DNA of 46,600 nt from UBA1227 sp963629305 (GTDB lineage Bacteria > Bacillota > Clostridia > Oscillospirales > Acutalibacteraceae), in the NCBI GenBank assembly GCA_963629305.1, contig CAVGIJ010000011.1, forward strand, positions 1 to 46,600, written 5' to 3'. A program made the position numbers and the translations under genes. Shown one piece after another: positions 15,510 to 24,105 of the stretch. Below the pieces are notes generated by a model. The model was not told the origin of the DNA, searched no databases, and saw nothing but the letters and a program-made list of their open reading frames with translations. Position 1 is the stretch's first letter. The number at the start of each line of letters is the position of its first letter.

Positions 15510-17915
15510 ATGGAAACAGCAAGCTCGGCAAAAACCGTACAAACATCTGCACTGGGACTGTCGACAGCAGAGGTAAAAGAAAGAGTTTTAAAAGGGCTTA
15601 CTAACAAGACAGACATATCTTCAGGCAAGACGACAAAGGAAATCATAGTTTCAAACACATTTACGTATTTTAACTTGATATTTCTTGTTATTGCCGTGCT
15701 TTTGTGCGCAGTCGGGTCATTTCGTGATCTTACATTTCTTCCGATTATCATAATAAATACGCTTGTCGGAATCATACAGGAACTTCGTGCCAAGAAGACA
15801 ATAGAAAAAATGAGCCTTTTAAATGCGCCTCATGCCATAGTGCTTCGAGACGGAAAAGAAATAAAGGTCACCTCCGAGAAACTTGTAAAGGACGATGTAA
15901 TTCTGCTCTCCGCCGGAGATCAAATATGTGCAGATGCCGTCGTGCTGGCCGGCAATGTATTTGTAAATGAATCACTCCTCACCGGTGAGTCGGATGAGAT
16001 TGAAAAGGCTGCCGGATCAAAACTCATGTCCGGAAGCTTTGTTGTGTCGGGAAAATGTTATGCAAAACTTGAAAAGGTCGGTGACGATTCATACATCTCA
16101 AAGCTTACAAGAGAAGCAAAAGAGATGGGCACAAAAGAAGAGTCTGAAATGATACGCTCAATAAACAAAATCATCAAGTGCGCCGGCATAATTATTATTC
16201 CGATAGGTGCAATTCTCTTCATTCAAAGCCACTTTGTAAACGGCGAAACGGTACAAAAGGGTGTTGTTTCTGCAGTTGCGGCTGTTCTCGGAATGATTCC
16301 CGAGGGGCTTTATATGCTTACAACAATAGCCCTTGCACTCGGAACAATACGTCTTGTAAAGAATAAGGTTCTTCTTCACGACATGAAAAGCATTGAAACG
16401 CTTGCGCGTGTTGACGTTCTCTGTGTGGATAAGACGGGAACTATAACCGAGCCGGATATGACGGTAAATCAAGTTGTCTCGTTTGATGAGAATCCGATTT
16501 CGAAAAAGGCTTTTGTGTCCGTGCTTTTTGATTACGTTCTCTCATCAAATGATAACAATGCCACAATGAACGCTCTCCTTAAGTATATAAATGAGATAAA
16601 TCCAAATGCGGTTTCGGTGAGAACGGCGAGAAAAGTAAATCCGTTTTCGTCCTCAACAAAATACGGAACAATCGTATTTGATGATGGCATATATGTACTC
16701 GGTGCCCCCGAATTTGTAATGAAAAACGAATTCGGTACCGTTTCTGACACAATTACACCGTATACCGAATCCGGCTATCGTGTTTTGATTTTTGCGAGAG
16801 CGGAATCGGAAGACCTTGACGGTGTAGTGCCGCTCGGATTCGTTGTTCTTTCAAATCCCATACGCGAAAATGCAAAGAGTACATTTTCGTACTTCCGTGA
16901 GCAGGGGGTTGGGATTAAAGTTATCTCCGGTGATAACCCCAAGACTGTTTCAGAGGTTGCAAAGCAAGCCGGAATAAAAAATGCGGACAAGTACATTGAC
17001 GCGACTCTCCTTGATACTGACGAAAAAATTGAATCCGCGGTCGAAACATATACCGTGTTTGGCAGGGTTACACCGAAACAAAAACAAAAATTTGTAAAGG
17101 CTCTCCAAAAAGTCGGCCATACGGTCGCAATGACCGGCGACGGTGTCAATGATATCCTTGCGATGAAAGACGCGGACTGCAGTGTGGCGATGGCATCGGG
17201 AAGCGAGGCTGCAACACAGGCAGCACAGGTTGTTTTGATGGACTCTGACTTTGCCCATATGCCGGATGTCGTCTTTGAAGGACGACGTGTGGTAAACAAC
17301 ATACAGCGTTCTGCAAGCCTTTTCCTTGTAAAAAATATATTTTCACTTCTTCTCTCCATTTTCTCGGCGGTGTTCATGCTTACATATCCGCTCGAGCCCT
17401 CACAGATATCCCTTATAAGTATGTTTACAATAGGACTTCCGGGATTCCTTTTAGCTCTTGAGCCGAACAAGAACAGAATTGAGGGTAACTTCTTAAAAAA
17501 TGTATTTTTAAAGGCTTTCCCCGGCGGTCTTACGGACCTGATAGTTGTAGGCTCACTCACCATATGCGGCGATGTATTCGCTCTTTCGTCGGGTGACATA
17601 GGAACAGCCGCAACAATGATTCTGTCTGTTGTGGGACTTATGATTCTTGTCAACATAAGCCGACCCATGAATAAGCTGAAATACGGTATCCTCGCCGTAA
17701 ATGTCGGGGGATTGCTTATATGCGGTATCTTCTTAAAACAACTGTTTGCTCTGAGTGAGATGTCGGCAATATGCATACTTCTTACTGTGATTTTTGCATT
17801 CGCTGCCGAGTCGCTTTTCAGAAATCTTACGTGGTGTGTTGAAAAGATTGACATGCTTTCTCAAAAACGCAGAGCGGAAAAACCGAGTAAAACGAAAAGA
17901 AAAAAAGACAAATAA
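15510..17915 (+). CDS. HAD-type P-type cation ATPase, CtpE-like
   Basis: This 801-residue P-type ATPase has no N-terminal metal-binding domain. It carries TGES (158-161, actuator), PEGL in M4 (264-267), the phosphorylation site DKTGTIT (from 307), and the hinge MTGDGVNDILAMKDADCSVAM near residue 548-568. About ten membrane segments are predicted. The M4 PEGL in place of the PxxK or CPC motif, and the short nucleotide domain, match CtpE-like pumps linked to calcium; the ion remains inferred. The frame opens at 15450, but ATG 15510 has AAGAGGT upstream. It is followed 63 bases later by a MATE transporter. Confidence 0.9.
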   Translation: METASSAKTVQTSALGLSTAEVKERVLKGLTNKTDISSGKTTKEIIVSNTFTYFNLIFLVIAVLLCAVGSFRDLTFLPIIIINTLVGIIQELRAKKTIEKMSLLNAPHAIVLRDGKEIKVTSEKLVKDDVILLSAGDQICADAVVLAGNVFVNESLLTGESDEIEKAAGSKLMSGSFVVSGKCYAKLEKVGDDSYISKLTREAKEMGTKEESEMIRSINKIIKCAGIIIIPIGAILFIQSHFVNGETVQKGVVSAVAAVLGMIPEGLYMLTTIALALGTIRLVKNKVLLHDMKSIETLARVDVLCVDKTGTITEPDMTVNQVVSFDENPISKKAFVSVLFDYVLSSNDNNATMNALLKYINEINPNAVSVRTARKVNPFSSSTKYGTIVFDDGIYVLGAPEFVMKNEFGTVSDTITPYTESGYRVLIFARAESEDLDGVVPLGFVVLSNPIRENAKSTFSYFREQGVGIKVISGDNPKTVSEVAKQAGIKNADKYIDATLLDTDEKIESAVETYTVFGRVTPKQKQKFVKALQKVGHTVAMTGDGVNDILAMKDADCSVAMASGSEAATQAAQVVLMDSDFAHMPDVVFEGRRVVNNIQRSASLFLVKNIFSLLLSIFSAVFMLTYPLEPSQISLISMFTIGLPGFLLALEPNKNRIEGNFLKNVFLKAFPGGLTDLIVVGSLTICGDVFALSSGDIGTAATMILSVVGLMILVNISRPMNKLKYGILAVNVGGLLICGIFLKQLFALSEMSAICILLTVIFAFAAESLFRNLTWCVEKIDMLSQKRRAEKPSKTKRKKDK

Positions 17916-17978
17916 GAGACAAGATTTGAAAATCAAGTAAAATCAAATTATTTTGCAAAAGGTGATGAAATTTCGAAA

Positions 17979-19313
17979 ATGGAAAAAAATCTTACATCGG
18001 GCAGTGTTTTTAAAAATATAATTTACTTCTCACTTCCTTATTTTTTATCATACTTTTTGCAAACGCTCTACGGTATGGCCGACCTTTTTATAATAGGTCA
18101 GTACAACGGCGTTGACAGCACGACAGCGGTTTCAATAGGAAGCCAGGTTATGCATATGCTGACGGTTATGATTGTCGGCCTTGCAATGGGAACTACCGTT
18201 ACGATTGCAAGAGCTGTCGGCGCAAATGAAAAAAAACATGCGTCCGTCTACGTCGGGAATACCGTAATTCTTTTTATGTCACTTTCCGTTATTCTGACGG
18301 CAGTGCTCCTTCTTCTTGTAAAACCGATAGTGTCTGTTATGTCCACCCCGACCGAGGCTGTGGAGGGAACGATACGCTATCTCACAATATGCTTTATAGG
18401 AATACCGTGTATAACCGCCTACAACATAATAAGCTCAATTTATCGCGGACTGGGTGATTCAAAAACTCCCATGTACTTTATCGCAGCTGCGTGTGTGTTC
18501 AATATTGCGCTTGATTATCTTTTTATCGGGCATTTTGATATGGGACCGGCAGGGGCTGCACTCGGAACAACACTGGCACAGGCGGCGAGCGTAGTTATTG
18601 CTGCGGTAACAATGAAATTCAGTAAAAACGGGATAGCCGTAACACGCGAAAGCTTCAGGATACATTGGCCGGAAATACGTCAAATACTCGGCATAGGCGT
18701 GCCGGTTTCGCTTCAGGACGGCTTTATCCAGGTTGCGTTTATTGTTATAACGATAATCGCAAATAACAGAGGCCTGAGTGATGCGGCAGCAGTCGGTATC
18801 GTTGAAAAAATCATAGGCTTTGTGTTCCTTGTTCCGTCATCAATGCTCTCGACTGTGTCTGCGCTCTGCGCACAGAATATCGGAGCGGGCAAGCACGACA
18901 GGGCAACAAAAACACTTCGTTATGCAATCGCCATATCTATGAGCTTTGGCCTTGTTGTCTCGATTCTTACGCAGTTTATTTCCGAGCCTCTGGTAGGCCT
19001 CTTCACAGAGGATGCATCGGTTATTTATCTCGGTGGTCAATATATCCGCGGCTACATATTTGACTCTTTCTTCGCAGGCGCACAATTTTGTTTCAGCGGC
19101 TACTTCTGCGCATACGGAAAATCCGGTTTCTCATTTTTGCACAATGTACTCTCTGTTACACTTGTGCGTGTTCCGGGCGTTTATCTTACATCAAAATTTT
19201 TCCCGAATACATTGCTGCCGATGGGACTTGCATCCGCAGCAGGATCGGTATTTTCGACAGTTGTATGCCTGATAATATTTATGATTATGAGAAGAAAATA
19301 TCACGTGAAGTAA
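17979..19313 (+). CDS. MATE family efflux transporter
   Basis: This 444-residue protein has about twelve hydrophobic segments and two MatE repeats (about 12-180 and 240-410). Typical MATE sequence includes the N-terminal PYFLSYFLQTLYGMADLFIIG, SIYRGLGDSKTPMYF and GAALGTTLAQ. MATE pumps export organic cations or drugs using a sodium or proton gradient; the substrate cannot be told from sequence. The start follows AAAGGTGATG, somewhat distant from ATG 17979. It may be co-transcribed with the preceding ATPase, and no terminator is seen between them. It is a distant paralogue of the minus-strand MATE at 38.8-40.2 kb. Confidence 0.93.
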   Translation: MEKNLTSGSVFKNIIYFSLPYFLSYFLQTLYGMADLFIIGQYNGVDSTTAVSIGSQVMHMLTVMIVGLAMGTTVTIARAVGANEKKHASVYVGNTVILFMSLSVILTAVLLLLVKPIVSVMSTPTEAVEGTIRYLTICFIGIPCITAYNIISSIYRGLGDSKTPMYFIAAACVFNIALDYLFIGHFDMGPAGAALGTTLAQAASVVIAAVTMKFSKNGIAVTRESFRIHWPEIRQILGIGVPVSLQDGFIQVAFIVITIIANNRGLSDAAAVGIVEKIIGFVFLVPSSMLSTVSALCAQNIGAGKHDRATKTLRYAIAISMSFGLVVSILTQFISEPLVGLFTEDASVIYLGGQYIRGYIFDSFFAGAQFCFSGYFCAYGKSGFSFLHNVLSVTLVRVPGVYLTSKFFPNTLLPMGLASAAGSVFSTVVCLIIFMIMRRKYHVK

Positions 19314-19342
19314 CGTCTGTTGATAAATTATTGATTTTTATA

Positions 19343-19371
19343 TTGACATCTGCCTTTCATGGGCGTATAGT
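19343..19371 (+). promoter_or_regulatory. Promoter of the ArsR/CadC-type repressor gene
   Basis: The -35 TTGACA (19343-19348) and -10 TATAGT (19366-19371) are separated by exactly 17 bases, near the sigma-A consensus. Transcription should start near 19378, so the operator at 19385-19404 lies just downstream of the start site, well placed for repression. Confidence 0.88.
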
Positions 19372-19384
19372 TTTATTAGTGAAT

Positions 19385-19404
19385 AGTTGAACAATCATTC
19401 AACT
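19385..19404 (+). promoter_or_regulatory. ArsR-family operator 1
   Basis: The sequence AGTTGAACAATCATTCAACT is an interrupted palindrome with TTGA/TCAA half sites, typical of SmtB/CadC-type operators. It sits between the promoter and the repressor start. A near-identical reversed copy precedes the ATPase gene at 19820-19839. Confidence 0.85.
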
Positions 19405-19427
19405 GTCGAGGAGAGGTGCAAATTATA

Positions 19428-19781
19428 GTGGAGAGACAGCCTGTTTGCGACTGTGAAGTCATTCACGAGGACACGGTAAATGAAGTAAAAAAACATATGT
19501 CCGACATGGATGAGTACATTGAACTTGCATCTTTATTCAAACTCTTCGGAGACGGAACACGCGTTCGTATCTTGCACGCGCTTGAGCAGCATGAGATGTG
19601 CGTTTGTGACCTTGCCGCTTTACTTGATATTACGAAGTCTGCGGTCTCGCATCAGCTCAAGGCACTAAAGCTTGCAAACCTTGTAAAGTTTCGCAGAGAG
19701 GGCCAGATTGTTTATTACTCATTGGCCGATTCCCATGTGGAAGAAATTATCAACAAAGGTCTTGAACATATCAGGGAATAA
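19428..19781 (+). CDS. ArsR/SmtB-family metal-sensing repressor (CadC-like)
   Basis: This is a winged-helix repressor of about 117 residues that should release DNA on binding zinc, cadmium or lead. Both classic metal sites are visible. The alpha-3N type site has CVC in helix alpha-3 (Cys58, Cys60) plus an N-terminal CDC (Cys7, Cys9). The alpha-5 site matches DxHx10HxxE exactly (Asp101, His103, His114, Glu117). The HTH segment is LLDITKSAVSHQLKALKLAN. The frame opens at GTG 19416, but GTG 19428 has GAGAGG at a better distance (11 bases). It controls its own gene and the adjacent efflux ATPase through two copies of one operator. Confidence 0.93.
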   Translation: MERQPVCDCEVIHEDTVNEVKKHMSDMDEYIELASLFKLFGDGTRVRILHALEQHEMCVCDLAALLDITKSAVSHQLKALKLANLVKFRREGQIVYYSLADSHVEEIINKGLEHIRE

Positions 19782-19819
19782 TACCTATTATGCTTTAAGA
19801 CCTGTTTGTTTACCCTAAT

Positions 19820-19839
19820 AGTTGAATGATTGCTCAACT
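19820..19839 (+). promoter_or_regulatory. ArsR-family operator 2, upstream of the efflux ATPase
   Basis: AGTTGAATGATTGCTCAACT is, on the opposite strand, identical to operator 1 at 19 of 20 positions. It lies 28 bases before the ATPase start. A possible promoter inside the end of the repressor gene (TTGAAC 19763-19768, TATTAT 19787-19792, 18-base spacer) would put the start site near 19799, just upstream of this operator. Confidence 0.85.
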
Positions 19840-19867
19840 GTTAAATCAGTTCTCGGAGGGATGACTT

Positions 19868-22042
19868 TTGGAAAAGAAATTTACACTCAAAGGTCTTGAT
19901 TGTCCGCATTGCAGTGCGGAAATTGAGAATGATGTCTCAAAACTTGACGGTGTAAAAGAAGCATCTGTGAATCTCATAAAACAGACGCTTACAGTTGTAA
20001 CCGATGATTATAGCGGAGATTTATTCGAGGATGTAAACAAAATTGTCCACAAGCATGAGCCGGATGTCGTTGTCACTGAGGGCGAGGGGCATGGAGAACA
20101 CCATTCGCACCATCACCATGATGACGATCATTGCTGTGGTCATGATCATGAGGGCCACCACGATGACGATGATGAGCAGTCGACAAAAACGCGTATTATA
20201 AGACTCATAGTCGGTGCGGTTTTCTTTGTTGTCGGATTTGTCCTTTTCAAAATGGAATCGGTTTCACTTTGCATCACTCTTCCCATATTGGTTGCAGCAT
20301 ATGTTATTCTCGGATACGATGTTGTACTCAGAGCAATAAAAAATATCCTTCGTGGAAAAGTTTTTGACGAAAATTTTCTCATGGCACTTTCAACCGTAGG
20401 TGCATTTGCAATAGGCGAATACCCTGAGGCAGTTGCCGTAATGCTCTTTTATCAAATAGGTGAATTTTTCCAGGATATGGCTGTTGACAATTCCCGAAAA
20501 TCAATATCAAAACTTATGGATATAAGGCCGGACAGCGCAAACCTCATGCGTGACGGGGAACTGATAACCGTTCACCCGGCAGAGGTAAACGTCGGAGACG
20601 TAATCATTGTAAAGCCGGGTGAAAAGGTGCCGCTCGACGGTGAGGTCATAGACGGCGAATCCTCACTTGATACCTGTGCACTCACCGGCGAGTCAGTTCC
20701 CCGCACCGCAAGAGTAAAAGACCACGTGCTGTCCGGCTGTATTTGCCAAAGCGGTGTACTTACCGTAAAGGTTGAAAAGGAATTTGGTGAATCGACAGCC
20801 TCAAAGATACTTGACCTTGTCGAGAACGCAACGTCTAAAAAGGCACCTGCCGAAAATTTCATTTCAAAATTTGCACATTACTACACACCTATAGTTGTTG
20901 TATCCGCTCTTCTTTTGGCGATTGTTCCCGGAATCATAACCGGCAACTGGTCAAAGTGGATTTACAGAGGATTTGTATTCCTTGTTATTTCGTGCCCGTG
21001 TGCGCTTGTTATTTCCGTTCCGCTTACATTCTTCGGCGGCCTCGGTGCCGCTTCAAGGCGTGGTATTCTCATAAAGGGGAGCAACTATCTTGAAGCTCTG
21101 AATGATCTTCAAAATATCGTATTTGATAAAACAGGTACACTTACAAAAGGTGTTTTCAAAGTTACAGGTCTCAGTCCGGCAAACGGTTTCAGTGACGATG
21201 ATCTTTTAACCTATGCGGCAAAGGCTGAAAGCTTTTCGAATCATCCTATTGCAAAATCCGTTGCTTGCGAGTACAGCCTTAAAACCGGTAAAGAGATTGA
21301 GTCTGAAAATCTTTCGGACTATACGGAGATTTCAGGTCACGGTGTGAGCGTAATTGATGACGGGAAGAAGATTCTTGTAGGAAATACTAAACTCATGGAG
21401 TCCGAAAATGTATCATTTGAGGAAAACAACGCTGTCGGAACGAAGATATATGTTGCGGTTGACGGCAAGTTTGTCGGAAGCCTTGTTATTTCGGACGAGA
21501 TAAAAGATGACAGCAAAGAAACAATTGAAAAGCTTCATTCACTCGGCGTCAAGAAAGCTATAATGCTTACAGGAGATAACAAGACAATTGCAGAGGCTGT
21601 TGCAAAAAAGATCGGAATTGATGAGTATCATGCGGACCTCCTTCCGCAGGACAAGGTTGATGACCTTGAAAAAATAATGGAGGAAACCGCGAAAAACGGT
21701 TCGGGTAAGACGGCCTTTGTCGGAGACGGAATAAATGACGCTCCGGTTCTTGCGCGCGCAGATATCGGAATTGCCATGGGAGCGCTTGGTTCCGATGCTG
21801 CAATTGAAGCCGCAGATGTTGTTCTTATGACAGATGAACCGTCAAAACTTATAGATGCTGCTTCCGTTGCCAAAGCAACAAAGAAGATAGTAACGCAAAA
21901 CATAGTATTTGCACTCGGTGTAAAACTTGTTCTTTTGATACTCGGAGCTGTCGGAATAGCCGGCATGTGGCTTGCGATTTTCGGAGATGTCGGAGTTATG
22001 ATTCTTGCCGTTTTAAATGCTATGAGAATGCTTAAAAAATAA
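19868..22042 (+). CDS. Heavy-metal-translocating P1B-type ATPase (CadA/ZntA-like)
   Basis: This 724-residue efflux ATPase for Zn/Cd/Pb has an N-terminal HMA domain with DCPHC (Cys12, Cys15), then a His/Asp-rich stretch (about residues 75-104) likely to bind extra metal. Eight membrane segments, TGES (273-276), the transmembrane metal motif CPC (376-378), DKTGT (420-424), SNHP and GDGINDAP follow. CPC with a CadC-type regulator points to Zn/Cd/Pb rather than copper. The start is TTG 19868 with GGAGGG 7 bases upstream. It is preceded by operator 2 and closed by the terminator at 22053. Confidence 0.94.
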   Translation: MEKKFTLKGLDCPHCSAEIENDVSKLDGVKEASVNLIKQTLTVVTDDYSGDLFEDVNKIVHKHEPDVVVTEGEGHGEHHSHHHHDDDHCCGHDHEGHHDDDDEQSTKTRIIRLIVGAVFFVVGFVLFKMESVSLCITLPILVAAYVILGYDVVLRAIKNILRGKVFDENFLMALSTVGAFAIGEYPEAVAVMLFYQIGEFFQDMAVDNSRKSISKLMDIRPDSANLMRDGELITVHPAEVNVGDVIIVKPGEKVPLDGEVIDGESSLDTCALTGESVPRTARVKDHVLSGCICQSGVLTVKVEKEFGESTASKILDLVENATSKKAPAENFISKFAHYYTPIVVVSALLLAIVPGIITGNWSKWIYRGFVFLVISCPCALVISVPLTFFGGLGAASRRGILIKGSNYLEALNDLQNIVFDKTGTLTKGVFKVTGLSPANGFSDDDLLTYAAKAESFSNHPIAKSVACEYSLKTGKEIESENLSDYTEISGHGVSVIDDGKKILVGNTKLMESENVSFEENNAVGTKIYVAVDGKFVGSLVISDEIKDDSKETIEKLHSLGVKKAIMLTGDNKTIAEAVAKKIGIDEYHADLLPQDKVDDLEKIMEETAKNGSGKTAFVGDGINDAPVLARADIGIAMGALGSDAAIEAADVVLMTDEPSKLIDAASVAKATKKIVTQNIVFALGVKLVLLILGAVGIAGMWLAIFGDVGVMILAVLNAMRMLKK

Positions 22043-22052
22043 TATGAAAAAG

Positions 22053-22092
22053 GAAAGGAACACATCAATTTCGATGTGTTCCTTTCTTTTTG
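22053..22092. terminator. Bidirectional intrinsic terminator
   Basis: A perfect 14-bp stem (22053-22066 with 22073-22086) has a 6-base loop and is flanked by T-runs on both strands. It lies between the convergent ATPase (+) and YfcE (-) genes and probably ends both transcripts. Confidence 0.9.
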
Positions 22093-22109
22093 TTTATCGG
22101 ATAAATTGT

Positions 22110-22667
22110 TTATTCGTTCCCCGCCGGGCAAAGCTCGTGATAAATCTCGCCGTCAAGTGAGTGCCACGTATACCGGCCGTTTTCCAGTATCATGTAACTG
22201 TGTTTGCTTTCGTTTTTGGGGATTGAAACGGATCCCGGGTTTAAGTAGAGATTGTTATCTCCGAAAGCCTCCCATGCAGGGATATGTGTGTGGCCGTGTA
22301 AGAGGATATCTCCGGGTCTCATGGGCGGTAAAGCTTCCATGTTGAAATTGTGTCCGTGTGTCGCATATATGATACTGTTCTCAACAGGAAGTATACAGTA
22401 ATCGGCCATTATCGGGAACTCAAGAACCATTTGGTCAACCTCTGTGTCGCAGTTGCCACGGACACAGAAAATTGTATCTTTAAGTTCATTGAGCATTTTT
22501 ATCACTTCTTTTGGCGCGTATTCCTTTGGAAGATCATTTCGCGGACCGTGATAAAGAATATCTCCGAGAAGAAGCAGACGATCCGCCTTTTCTTTTTCAT
22601 ACGCGTCAATCATTTTTTTGCAATAGTATGCGGAACCGTGGATATCCGATGCAATCATAAGCCTCAT
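22110..22667 (-). CDS. yfcE: YfcE family metallophosphodiesterase
   Basis: This 185-residue calcineurin-type phosphoesterase should bind two metal ions. Its motifs are SDIHGS (near residue 6), GDILYHGPRN, GNCDTEVDQ, ATHGH and LLHGHTH in order, with the LNPGSVSIPK segment typical of YfcE. YfcE hydrolyses phosphodiesters in vitro; its natural substrate is uncertain. The frame runs back to 22844, but ATG 22667 has AAGAGGAG upstream and begins with the expected MRLMIASDIHG. The extra upstream sequence overlaps a different small ORF. It is probably co-transcribed with the upstream methyltransferase gene. Confidence 0.93.
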   Translation of the reverse strand: MRLMIASDIHGSAYYCKKMIDAYEKEKADRLLLLGDILYHGPRNDLPKEYAPKEVIKMLNELKDTIFCVRGNCDTEVDQMVLEFPIMADYCILPVENSIIYATHGHNFNMEALPPMRPGDILLHGHTHIPAWEAFGDNNLYLNPGSVSIPKNESKHSYMILENGRYTWHSLDGEIYHELCPAGNE

Positions 22668-22687
22668 TGTGTGTGATTCTCCTCTTG

Positions 22688-22825
22688 TCAAAATTTTTTC
22701 CTCGTAACAAGCCGATATGTGTAAGTTTTTCCGAAACGAAAAAGTTCCAATTTGCCTTCTTTTACCCAGCCGCGCAACAGGCGATTCGCCGTTGAGGAGG
22801 AAGTGTTGAGTAAAATACAATCCAT
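22688..22825 (-). CDS. Candidate 45-residue winged-helix-like small protein or remnant
   Basis: Between the RlmD-type gene and yfcE on the minus strand, ATG 22825 opens a 45-codon frame. It contains SSSTANRLLRGWVKEGKLEL followed by FRFGKTYTYRL. That pattern (S-x-T-A-x-R-x-L, then a V-x-E-G-x-L-E turn and an aromatic strand) looks like the recognition helix and wing of a winged HTH domain without its first helices. No good ribosome site precedes the ATG, so it may be the 3' remnant of a larger regulator. It ends 20 bases before the yfcE start. No name assigned. Confidence 0.35.
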   Translation of the reverse strand: MDCILLNTSSSTANRLLRGWVKEGKLELFRFGKTYTYRLVTRKKF

Positions 22826-22854
22826 CAATCATTTCAGCAATCAAAATCCTCTAT

Positions 22855-24006
22855 TTATTTTACATGGGTTAATAAGCATACCGTCTCCACGTGGCTTGTG
22901 TGCGGAAACATGTCAACCGGTTGAATTTTCAAGACTTCGTATCCGCGTTTTGAGATGTATAAAAGGTCTCTTGCAAGCGTTTCCGGATTGCAGGATACGT
23001 ATACAACTTTCTGCGGAGAAAGCTTCGCCACGGCGTCGAGAAATTCTTCTGTGCTGCCGGCACGCGGCGGGTCCATCATAATAACGTCAACATGCTCACC
23101 GTTGTCGGCCATTTCAATTATGAAATCCGTCGCATCCGCGCATGCGAAATATGCGTTTGTGATTTTGTTTCGCTTTGCATTTGAAATGGCATCGCGTACG
23201 GCATCCTTGTTGAGCTCAACGCCGATAACGTTTGCGGCACCGCATTTAGCGGCTATAAGTCCTATCGTTCCCGTGCCGCAATAACTGTCAAAGAAAGTTT
23301 CTTTTCCCGTAAGGCCCGCATATTCAATAGCGGTACGGTATAGTTTTTCGGTTTGAATCGGATTTATCTGGTAAAAGGATTTTGCGGAAATTCTAAATGT
23401 AAGTCCGAGCAATTTATCCTCTATAAAGCCTTTCCCGTATAAAACTTTTTCCTGCTTTCCGAGGACTAAATTTGTTCGGTATGGATTGATATTGTGAATA
23501 ATTGTAGTTATCTCCGGATGAAGCTTTAAAATGGCTTTTATAAAATTGTTCTTTGCCGGAAAAATCGGTGTGCCGGTAACAATGACAACCATAATCTCAT
23601 TTGTTGAAAAGCCTCGTTTTACAAGGACATGGCGTATAAAACCTCTGCCGGTATCCTCGTCGTACGGCATGAACTTGAAGTCCTTCATAAGGTCGCGAAT
23701 ATCCCTGATTATTGCGTCTGCCTTTGAGTCCTCGATCATGCAGTTGTCAACCGGAACTATACTGTGACTGTTTGATTGATAAACACCGGAAATAATTTTG
23801 TTCCTGCGCTTATCATAGCCAAAGGCGGCCTGAACCTTGTTTCTGTAATTGTACGGATATTTCATTCCTATGATAGACTCAACTTTGCAAAATTTTCCGA
23901 GTAATTTTTCCTCAAGATTTTGCTTGTATTTGAGTTGTTCCTCATATGGCATATCGAGTTGACAGCCGCCGCACTTTTTATACAATTTACAAATTCTGTC
24001 TTCCAT
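22855..24006 (-). CDS. RlmD/RumA-family 23S rRNA (uracil-5)-methyltransferase, lacking TRAM domain
   Basis: This 383-residue SAM-dependent RNA m5U methyltransferase has a [4Fe-4S]-binding pattern at the N terminus (Cys6, Cys12, Cys15 in CKLYKKCGGC, with a fourth Cys near 88). It also has SAM motif DSYCGTGTIGL, DPPRAG and the catalytic-Cys block VSCNPETLARDL. The N-terminal TRAM RNA-binding domain seen in the divergent paralogue is absent. The frame extends to TTG 24036, but ATG 24006 with CGGAGA upstream is the better start. It shares its upstream region with the paralogue and may be co-transcribed with yfcE. Confidence 0.92.
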   Translation of the reverse strand: MEDRICKLYKKCGGCQLDMPYEEQLKYKQNLEEKLLGKFCKVESIIGMKYPYNYRNKVQAAFGYDKRRNKIISGVYQSNSHSIVPVDNCMIEDSKADAIIRDIRDLMKDFKFMPYDEDTGRGFIRHVLVKRGFSTNEIMVVIVTGTPIFPAKNNFIKAILKLHPEITTIIHNINPYRTNLVLGKQEKVLYGKGFIEDKLLGLTFRISAKSFYQINPIQTEKLYRTAIEYAGLTGKETFFDSYCGTGTIGLIAAKCGAANVIGVELNKDAVRDAISNAKRNKITNAYFACADATDFIIEMADNGEHVDVIMMDPPRAGSTEEFLDAVAKLSPQKVVYVSCNPETLARDLLYISKRGYEVLKIQPVDMFPHTSHVETVCLLTHVK

Positions 24007-24043
24007 TTGATTTTCTCCGAATTTCTTAAACTTCAAAACAAGT

Positions 24044-24080
24044 TAATTCTACCATATTCAAGTGTAATATGATAGAATTA
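24044..24080. promoter_or_regulatory. Palindromic divergent promoter region
   Basis: Arms 24044-24058 and 24066-24080 (15 bp, one mismatch) flank 7 bases. Each arm contains an extended -10 element: TGATAGAAT reading right and TGGTAGAAT reading left. It sits midway in the 99-bp spacer between the two methyltransferase genes. The symmetry suggests two mirror-image promoters, possibly with one regulator bound across both. No good -35 is seen for either. Confidence 0.55.
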
Positions 24081-24105
24081 TAGCATAATATTTCAGGAGA
24101 TACAT

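Noticed and set aside
16775..17854. A 359-codon open frame on the minus strand, inside the P-type ATPase gene
   Set aside because: It lies wholly antisense to a well-supported ATPase, has no ribosome site or recognisable domain, and its composition is that expected of a mirror frame.
22668..22844. 59-residue N-terminal extension of the yfcE frame
   Set aside because: YfcE proteins begin at the metal-binding strand now placed at residue 6, a good ribosome site precedes ATG 22667, and another frame in this stretch looks more protein-like.
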